A DNA stretch of 64,000 nt from Lysobacterales bacterium (GTDB taxonomy: Bacteria; Pseudomonadota; Gammaproteobacteria; Xanthomonadales; Wenzhouxiangellaceae), in NCBI GenBank assembly GCA_002722315.1, contig PBLG01000033.1, positions 1-64,000 of the forward strand, written 5' to 3'. The notes beneath the pieces were generated by a model. It was not told the origin of the DNA. It did not search any database and saw only the letters and a program-made list of their open reading frames with translations. Position 1 is the stretch's first letter; each line of letters opens with the position of its first letter. The position numbers and the translations under genes were made by a program. Positions 58,456 through 64,000 of this stretch are shown here, in pieces.

Positions 58456-60296
58456 TTTTTCTTCGGCGCGTAGAGATCGGTGATGGTGCCCTCGAACATC
58501 TCGGCGGCCATCATCACCGATTCGCTCAGCGTCGGATGCGGATGGATGGTCAGGCCGATATCCTCGGCGGTCGCGCCCATTTCGATGGCCAGGCCAATCT
58601 CGGCGATCAGGTCGCCGGCGTGCATGCCGACCACGCCGCCGCCGATGATCCGGCCGGTCTTTTCATCGAAGATCAACTTGGTGAAGCCTTCCGAGCGATC
58701 CATGCCCAGCGCACGACCGCTGGCCGCCCAGGGGAACTTGCCGACACCGAAGTCCATGCCCTTTTCCTTCGCTTCGCGTTCGGTAAGGCCGGTCCAGGCG
58801 ACCTCGGGATCGGTGTAGGCCACCGATGGAATCACGCGCGCGTCGGCGGCGCGCTTTTCGCCGGCGGCGACCTCGGCGGCCACCTTGCCCTCGTAGCTGG
58901 CCTTGTGCGCCAGCATCGGCTGACCGACGATGTCGCCGATCGCGAAGATGTGGTCGACGTTGCTCCGCATCTGGCCGTCGACTTCGACGAAGCCCTTGTC
59001 GGTAACCTTCACGCCGGCCTTGTCGGCATCGATAGCATCGCCGTTCGGCCGCCGGCCGACACAGACCAGCACGCGATCGAAATCGGCCGAGTCGGGTGCG
59101 CTGTCGCCCTCGAACCGGGCCTGCAGCGCCGAATCGCCGGCCCTGACCTCGGCCACCTTCGTTTTCAGGTGAAACTCGACGCCGAGCTTCTTCATGTGCT
59201 GCTGCAGCGGCTTGACCAGGTCGGGGTCGGCGCCGGCCATCAACTGGTCGAGCATTTCAACCACCGTGACCTTCGAACCCAGCGCGCGGTAGACGCAGGC
59301 CATTTCCAGCCCGATGATGCCGCCGCCTATGATCAACAGGCGACCGGGGATCTCTTCGAGCTCCAGCGCACCGGTGGAAGCCATGACGCGCTCGTCGTCC
59401 CAGGGAATGCCGGGAATCTCGATCACGCGCGACCCGGCCGCGATGATGCACTGGCCGAACGAAACGCTGCGCGAACCCTCGTCGCTTTCCACCGACAGCT
59501 CATGCGAATCGGTGAACCTGCCGGTACCGGTGATGACCTCGACCTTGCGTTTCTTCGCCATCCCGGCCAGCCCGCCGGTCAACTTGTCGACCGTATCGTT
59601 CTTGAATTTCCGTAGCGGCTCCAGCTCGATCTTCGGCTCGCCGAAGCTCACCCCGTGCTCGGCCAGGTGCGCGGCCGAGTCGATCACCTGGCCGACGTGC
59701 AGCAGCGCCTTGGACGGAATGCAACCGACGTTGAGACAGACCCCGCCAAGCGACTCGTAGCGCTCGACAAGCGCGACTTTCAGCCCGAGATCGGCGGCGC
59801 GAAACGCGGCCGAATACCCGCCCGGCCCGGAGCCCAGCACGACCAGGTCGAAATCAAAGTCATCGGTTTCGGGTTTCCGGTTTCCGGTTTCCGGGGTGCG
59901 GTCGGATGACGTGTCATCATCCGATTCTCCGGTCTTGCTTTCCGACTTCCGACTACCGACTTTCGACTCCCGGTCATCGACTTCCGACTCCCGTCCACTC
60001 TCTTCGGACGACTTCTCGGAGGACTCGGCATCTTCCTTCTCGTCGGATGCTTCGCCCTCGACCTCGATGATCCCGATCACGTCGCCCTCGGAAACCTCGT
60101 CGCCCTCCTTGACCTTGAGCTCGACCAGCTTGCCGGCCTTCGACGACGGCACTTCCATCGTCGCCTTGTCCGACTCCAGCGTGACCAGCGACTGCTCTTC
60201 CTCGATCGTATCGCCCTCGGCGACAAGCACCTCGATGACCGGCACCTTGTCGAAATCGCCGATATCCGGCACCTTGATTTCTGTTCGATTGCTCAT
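58452..60296 (-). CDS. lpdA: Dihydrolipoyl dehydrogenase (E3) with N-terminal lipoyl domain
   Basis: 614 residues. Residues 1-80 are a lipoyl domain with the lysine in 'LESDKATMEVPS' (K44). A charged linker (about 85-145) is partly encoded by 7-bp repeats. The E3 body follows: FAD site 'DLVVLGSGPGGYSAAFRAAD', redox disulfide 'GGVCLNVGCIPSK', NAD site 'LLIIGGGIIGLEMACVYRAL' and 'TIHPHPTLSESVM' with the catalytic His. It reoxidises dihydrolipoamide of the E2 with NAD. The lipoyl domain is almost identical to that of the adjacent E2. Third gene of the operon. Confidence 0.96.
   Translation of the reverse strand: MSNRTEIKVPDIGDFDKVPVIEVLVAEGDTIEEEQSLVTLESDKATMEVPSSKAGKLVELKVKEGDEVSEGDVIGIIEVEGEASDEKEDAESSEKSSEESGRESEVDDRESKVGSRKSESKTGESDDDTSSDRTPETGNRKPETDDFDFDLVVLGSGPGGYSAAFRAADLGLKVALVERYESLGGVCLNVGCIPSKALLHVGQVIDSAAHLAEHGVSFGEPKIELEPLRKFKNDTVDKLTGGLAGMAKKRKVEVITGTGRFTDSHELSVESDEGSRSVSFGQCIIAAGSRVIEIPGIPWDDERVMASTGALELEEIPGRLLIIGGGIIGLEMACVYRALGSKVTVVEMLDQLMAGADPDLVKPLQQHMKKLGVEFHLKTKVAEVRAGDSALQARFEGDSAPDSADFDRVLVCVGRRPNGDAIDADKAGVKVTDKGFVEVDGQMRSNVDHIFAIGDIVGQPMLAHKASYEGKVAAEVAAGEKRAADARVIPSVAYTDPEVAWTGLTEREAKEKGMDFGVGKFPWAASGRALGMDRSEGFTKLIFDEKTGRIIGGGVVGMHAGDLIAEIGLAIEMGATAEDIGLTIHPHPTLSESVMMAAEMFEGTITDLYAPKKK
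59864..59992. repeat. Two 7-bp tandem arrays within lpdA linker
   Basis: 59864-59895 reads CGGTTTC-GGGTTTC, then CGGTTTC twice and CGGG. 59942-59992 reads seven units of the CCGACTT type. Both are in frame with the E3 linker, encoding '-ETGNRKPET-' and '-DDRESKVGSRKSE-'. The aceF linker contains the same two arrays. Confidence 0.88.
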
Positions 60297-60354
60297 GGTT
60301 CGAATCTCGTTTTCGTGACGTTTTGACGTTCCGGGTCGGCGAGGCCGGGTTTCA

Positions 60355-60487
60355 AGTTTTAGGTTTTAAGTTTTAAGTGAAGTCAAAAGCAAAACCTGAG
60401 AATCGGATTCCGGCGACCGTTCCAACTCGCATAAGGCCTGAACCGCTTTTGAAGTTAAACCTAACACCTAACACTTAACACCTAAAT
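60355..60487. repeat. Inverted 7-bp arrays between aceF and lpdA
   Basis: AGTTTTA-GGTTTTA-AGTTTTA (60355-60375) faces CCTAACA, CCTAACA, CTTAACA and CCTAAAT (60460-60487), roughly its inverse, around a ~80-bp spacer. The same layout occurs at 61994-62126, with shared spacer words (AAGTCAAAAGCAAAACCT; GCCTGAACCGCTTTT). Confidence 0.85.
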
Positions 60488-60506
60488 CCGGCGGCGCGAG
60501 CCGCCG

Positions 60507-61946
60507 CTAAAGCATCAACCGCCGAACGTCGCCGAGGACGTGGGCGAGGTATTGGGTGAAGCGCGCCGCATCGGCGCCGTCGATGACGCGGTGGTCGTAG
60601 GACAGCGAAAGCGGAAGCATCAGGCGCGGCTTGAATTTCTCGCCGTTCCACACCGGCTTCATCTCGGCCTTCGACACACCGAGGATTGCCACTTCAGGTG
60701 CGTTGATGATGGGCGTGAATGCCGTGCCGCCGATGCCGCCGAGGCTGGAGATGGACATGCAGCCGCCCTGCATCTCGTCACGCGAAAGCTTGCCGTCGCG
60801 CGCCTTGCCCGACAGCTCGGTCAGCTCCTTGGCCAGCTCGAGAAGGCTCTTGGTATCGGCGTCGCGGATCACCGGCACCATCAGCCCGTTGGGTGTATCG
60901 ACCGCCACGCCGACATGAAAATACTTCTTGTAGACCAGCGATTCCCCGTCGCTGGAAAGCGACGTATTGAATTTGGGATACGTCTTCAGCCCCGCAACCA
61001 CCGCCTTGATCATGAATACCAGCGGCGTCATCTTGGTGCCGGCTTCCTCCGCCTCGGGCTTGGCGGCCTTTCGGAACGCCTCCATCTCGGTGATGTCGGC
61101 CTCGTCGAACTGGGTGACGTGCGGAATGCCGACCCAGTTGCGCAGCAGGTTCGGGCCCGAAATCTTCTGGATGCGCGAGAGCTTCTTTTCCTCGACTTCA
61201 CCGAACTTCGAGAAATCCACCTTGGGCCATTCGGCAATGTCCATCCTGGTGCCGGAAGCGGCCGGTCCGGATTCCATGCGCGACTTGACGTGCTGCTTGA
61301 GATCTTCGGCGGTAATCCTGCCGTGCTCGCCGCTTCCCTTGACCTGTGAAAGCTCCGCGCCCAGCTCCCGGGCCAGCTTGCGTACCGCCGGAGAGGCGTG
61401 CGGGATCGACGACGGATCGCTGCCCATTTCGGTGAAGGGGACGGGTGGAGCGGGCAGGTCTTCGGCTTTCCCCGCATCCGGTTTTTCGCCGGAAGATTCA
61501 ACCTTCTCGGACGCTTCGGACTTTTCGGTTTCGGGTTTCCGGTTTCCGGTTTCAGGGCTGCCCCCGGATGACTCTTCGTCCTCCGATGCCTCGGCGTCGC
61601 CTTCCGACTTCCGACTCCCGGCTTCCGGCTCCCGGTCATCGCCTTCCGATTCACTCTCTTCGGACGACTTCCCGGAGGACTCGGCATCTTCCTTCTCGTC
61701 GGACGCCTCTACCTCGACAATTCCGATCACGTCGCCTTCGGAAACCTCGTCGCCTTCCTTGACCTTGAGCTCGACCAGCTTGCCGGCCCTCGACGACGGC
61801 ACTTCCATCGTCGCCTTGTCCGACTCCAGCGTGACCAGCGACTGCTCTTCCTCGATCGTGTCGCCCTCGGAAACCAGCACCTCGATGACCGGCACCTTGT
61901 CGAAGTCGCCGATGTCCGGCACCTTGATCTCTGTTCGATTGCTCAT
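60507..61946 (-). CDS. aceF: Pyruvate dehydrogenase dihydrolipoyllysine acetyltransferase (E2)
   Basis: 479 residues. One lipoyl domain (1-80, K44) is followed by a long charged linker partly encoded by 7-bp repeats. Next are a peripheral subunit-binding domain ('HASPAVRKLARELGAELSQV', 'GSGEHGRITAEDLKQHV') and the catalytic acetyltransferase domain (about 250-479), with 'IPHVTQFDEADITEMEAFRK' and the active-site 'LSYDHRVIDGADAARF' (His, Asp). It passes acetyl groups from lipoamide to CoA. It lies between aceE and lpdA, the usual order. Confidence 0.96.
   Translation of the reverse strand: MSNRTEIKVPDIGDFDKVPVIEVLVSEGDTIEEEQSLVTLESDKATMEVPSSRAGKLVELKVKEGDEVSEGDVIGIVEVEASDEKEDAESSGKSSEESESEGDDREPEAGSRKSEGDAEASEDEESSGGSPETGNRKPETEKSEASEKVESSGEKPDAGKAEDLPAPPVPFTEMGSDPSSIPHASPAVRKLARELGAELSQVKGSGEHGRITAEDLKQHVKSRMESGPAASGTRMDIAEWPKVDFSKFGEVEEKKLSRIQKISGPNLLRNWVGIPHVTQFDEADITEMEAFRKAAKPEAEEAGTKMTPLVFMIKAVVAGLKTYPKFNTSLSSDGESLVYKKYFHVGVAVDTPNGLMVPVIRDADTKSLLELAKELTELSGKARDGKLSRDEMQGGCMSISSLGGIGGTAFTPIINAPEVAILGVSKAEMKPVWNGEKFKPRLMLPLSLSYDHRVIDGADAARFTQYLAHVLGDVRRLML
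61526..61650. repeat. 7-bp tandem arrays within aceF linker
   Basis: 61526-61553 is CGGTTTC-GGGTTTC-CGGTTTC-CGGTTTC, identical to the lpdA array. 61602-61650 has seven TTCCGAC-type units sharing the TCCCGGT-CATCG core with the lpdA array. Both are in frame and encode '-ETGNRKPET-' and '-EPEAGSRKSEGD-'. Confidence 0.88.
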
Positions 61947-61993
61947 TGTTCGAATCTCTTTTCTCGTGACGCTTTGGCGTGATCGGCGAAGCC

Positions 61994-62126
61994 GGTTTTA
62001 AGTTTTAGGTTTTAAGTTTTAAGTAAAGTCAAAAGCAAAACCTTGCAAACCGGACCCCATGCACCTGTCAACAAGCTTTATGCCTGAACCGCTTTTAACC
62101 TAACACCTAACACTTAAAACCTAAAA
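61994..62126. repeat. Inverted 7-bp arrays between aceE and aceF
   Basis: GGTTTTA-AGTTTTA-GGTTTTA-AGTTTTA (61994-62021) faces CCTAACA, CCTAACA, CTTAAAA and CCTAAAA (62099-62126). ACTTAAAACCTAAAACT near the right end is the exact inverse of AGTTTTAGGTTTTAAGT on the left, so a long stem is possible. It is paralogous to 60355-60487. Confidence 0.88.
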
Positions 62127-62136
62127 CTGCCGAGTG

Positions 62137-64000
62137 CTAACTCGCGCTCGGCAATGGTTTATTCGGATCGATGCCGAGCTTTTCGCGCGCAGCGAACAAC
62201 TCCGAGCGGCTGATTTCCTCGCGCTGGTAAAGACCGGCCATGGCCGCGTAGGCGACGTGATAACGGTCGACCTCGAAGAACTTGCGCAGGTTTTCCCGGG
62301 TATCGGAACGACCGAAGCCGTCGGTGCCCAGGACGAGATAATCGCGCTGCGGGATGAACGCGCGCACCTGGTCGGCATAGCCGCGTATGTAGTCGGTCGC
62401 GGCCACCACCGGCCCTTCCCGGTTGGCCAGCTGGCGACTGATGTACGGAAGTTCGCCGGGCTCTTCGGGCTTGAGCCGGTTGCGACGATTGATCTCCACG
62501 GCGTCCTTGCGCAGTTCGTTGAAGCTGGTCACCGACCAGATATCGCTGGCCACGCCGAACTGCTCGGACAGCATTTCCGCCGCGGCGATGACTTCGTTGA
62601 GGATTGCCCCGCTGCCCATCAACTGCACCCGCGAACGATGATTCGAGCCGTTTTCGGCCTCGACTTCGCGCAACAGGTACATGCCCTTGCGGATGCCTTC
62701 CTCGCAGCCCTCCGGCATTGCCGGGTGCTGGTAGTTTTCGTTGAGGGTGGTGATGTAGTAATAGACGTCTTCCTGGTCACGGCACATGCGGCGCAGGCCG
62801 TCCTGGATGATTACCGCCAGTTCGTAGCCGAAGGTCGGGTCGTAGGTGACGCAGTTCGGAATGGTGCCCGCCAGCACGTGGCTGTGGCCGTCTTCGTGCT
62901 GCAACCCCTCGCCGTTCAGCGTGGTTCGGCCCGAGGTGCCGCCGATCAGGAAACCGCGCGCGCGCATGTCACCGGCCGCCCAGGCCAGGTCTCCGATGCG
63001 CTGAAAGCCGAACATCGAGTAGAACGTGTAGAACGGGATCATCGGCAAGCCGTTGCTGGCGTAGCTGGTGGCCGCGGCGATCCACGAGCTCATCGAGCCG
63101 GCCTCGGTAATGCCTTCCTGCAGCACCTGGCCCTTCTTGTCTTCCTTGTAATAGGCCAGCTGGTCGGAATCCACCGGCTCGTAAAGCTGGCCGGGGGGCG
63201 CGTAGATGCCGATCTGCCTGAACAGCCCTTCCATGCCGAAGGTGCGCGCTTCGTCGCAGATGATGGGCACGACGTTCTTCTTGAGGTTGTCGTCGCGGAG
63301 CAGCACCGCGAGAATTCGAACGAAAGCCATCGTGGTGGAGATCTCGCGATCGCCCGAGCCCTTGAGCACGGTTTCGAAGGCGTCGAGTTCCGGGATGGTC
63401 AGCGACGGTACGTCGTGCTCGCGCTTGGGCAGGAAGCCGCCCAGTTCGGAACGCCGCTTCTTCAGATAGCGCACCTCGTCGGAATCCACGCCCGGGTGGT
63501 AATAGGGCACTTCCGACAGGTCTTCGTCCGGCACCGGCACGTTGAAGCGGTCGCGGAAATACTTCACGCCTTCGTCATCGAGTTTCTTCTGCTGGTGCGA
63601 GATGTTCTTGCCCTCGCCCGACTGGCCCAGGCCGTAGCCCTTGATGGTCTTGGCCAGGATCACGGTCGGCCGACCCTCGGTGTGCGTGGCCTCGCGGTAG
63701 GCGGCGTGGATCTTGTGCGGATCGTGGCCGCCGCGGTTGAGACGCCAGATGTCCTCGTCGCTCATGTCGGCGACCATTTCCTTGAGTTCGTCGTAGGCGC
63801 CGAAGAAATGCTCGCGGACGTAGGCGCCGTCCATGGCCTTGTACTTCTGGTACTCGCCGTCCAGCGCTTCTTCCATGCGGCGGCGCAGCAGGCCCTTGGT
63901 GTCGCGTGCCAGAAGCGGATCCCAGTAGCCGCCCCAGATCACCTTGATGACGTTCCAGCCAGCGCCGCGGAACACGCCCTCGAGTTCCTGGATGATCTTG
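62137..64000 (-). CDS. aceE: Pyruvate dehydrogenase E1 component, homodimeric type, truncated at window end
   Basis: The frame is open to the right window edge (about 621 of an expected ~890 residues). 'IIQELEGVFRGAGWNVIKVI', 'WRLNRGGHDPHKIHAAYREA', 'GTSGRTTLNGEGLQHEDGHS' and 'VLGTDGFGRSDTRENLRKFF' are hallmark AceE stretches. It decarboxylates pyruvate with thiamine diphosphate and acetylates the lipoyl groups of AceF. Most of the thiamine-binding first domain lies outside the window. It is followed by aceF after 190 bp of repeats, so transcription probably continues through them. Confidence 0.96.
   Translation of the reverse strand, partial: KIIQELEGVFRGAGWNVIKVIWGGYWDPLLARDTKGLLRRRMEEALDGEYQKYKAMDGAYVREHFFGAYDELKEMVADMSDEDIWRLNRGGHDPHKIHAAYREATHTEGRPTVILAKTIKGYGLGQSGEGKNISHQQKKLDDEGVKYFRDRFNVPVPDEDLSEVPYYHPGVDSDEVRYLKKRRSELGGFLPKREHDVPSLTIPELDAFETVLKGSGDREISTTMAFVRILAVLLRDDNLKKNVVPIICDEARTFGMEGLFRQIGIYAPPGQLYEPVDSDQLAYYKEDKKGQVLQEGITEAGSMSSWIAAATSYASNGLPMIPFYTFYSMFGFQRIGDLAWAAGDMRARGFLIGGTSGRTTLNGEGLQHEDGHSHVLAGTIPNCVTYDPTFGYELAVIIQDGLRRMCRDQEDVYYYITTLNENYQHPAMPEGCEEGIRKGMYLLREVEAENGSNHRSRVQLMGSGAILNEVIAAAEMLSEQFGVASDIWSVTSFNELRKDAVEINRRNRLKPEEPGELPYISRQLANREGPVVAATDYIRGYADQVRAFIPQRDYLVLGTDGFGRSDTRENLRKFFEVDRYHVAYAAMAGLYQREEISRSELFAAREKLGIDPNKPLPSAS

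Noticed and set aside
1-64000. tRNA, rRNA, riboswitch or CRISPR features
   Set aside because: No cloverleaf, rRNA segment, aptamer-like leader or spaced direct repeat array could be recognised by eye. The tandem repeats present have no unique spacers.

Overview
The window is high-GC, gene-dense chromosomal DNA from a gammaproteobacterium. A Wenzhouxiangella/Lysobacterales-like source is my inference. It rests on DarP (YjgA), DUF2333 and Skp/OmpH homologues, secreted proteins ending in IPTL-type C-terminal anchors, a secreted protein with a 'D-IFSGGFE' motif after its signal peptide, and a pyruvate dehydrogenase E3 that carries its own lipoyl domain. No rRNA, tRNA, CRISPR array or complete insertion sequence was seen.

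Layout. 1-6 kb is accessory-looking: the 3' part of a large helicase overlapping a small PD-(D/E)XK-type nuclease, an OB-fold envelope protein, an orphan ATP-grasp enzyme and a HigB/HigA-type toxin-antitoxin pair. 6-12 kb holds a serine hydrolase, a VapC/FitA-type pair, an OmpH-family chaperone, a SEC-C protein and a DEDDh exonuclease. 11.7-16.8 kb is a 1,703-residue secreted nuclease. 16.9-21 kb (minus) is darP, a SLOG/four-TM protein and a TPR-GGDEF protein. 21-30 kb carries small metabolic and membrane genes, a sigma factor overlapped by a DUF6768-like membrane protein, an EF-hand protein and a retropepsin-like protease. 30-36 kb (minus) is a tripartite RND efflux operon. 36-38 kb is hipBA behind an AT-rich operator region.

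39-44 kb (minus) is the most striking gene. It encodes a 1,493-residue secreted protein whose central third resembles the calcium-binding and pore-forming regions of anthrax protective antigen/binary-toxin B components, embedded among many Asp-rich calcium repeats. 44-48.5 kb has a second VapBC pair and an ECF sigma/Ser-Thr kinase-TPR pair. 48.7-52.4 kb has DUF2333, a TPR sulfotransferase and an IPTL-anchored secreted protein. 52.4-57.7 kb has a cupin gene broken by a 274-bp MITE-like element, an HxlR regulator with its operator, an alpha/beta hydrolase, a ZIP transporter, YaeQ, EcsC and GtrA. 57.8-64 kb (minus) is the aceE (partial)-aceF-lpdA operon.

Two repeat systems cross gene boundaries. 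One is the 274-bp element, present twice in opposite orientation (38882-39155 and 52863-53136). The other is a set of 7- or 8-bp tandem repeats with a GTTT-like core, between genes and inside the coding linkers of aceF and lpdA. The stretch from the intergenic repeats through the lipoyl domain into the linker is duplicated between aceF and lpdA.
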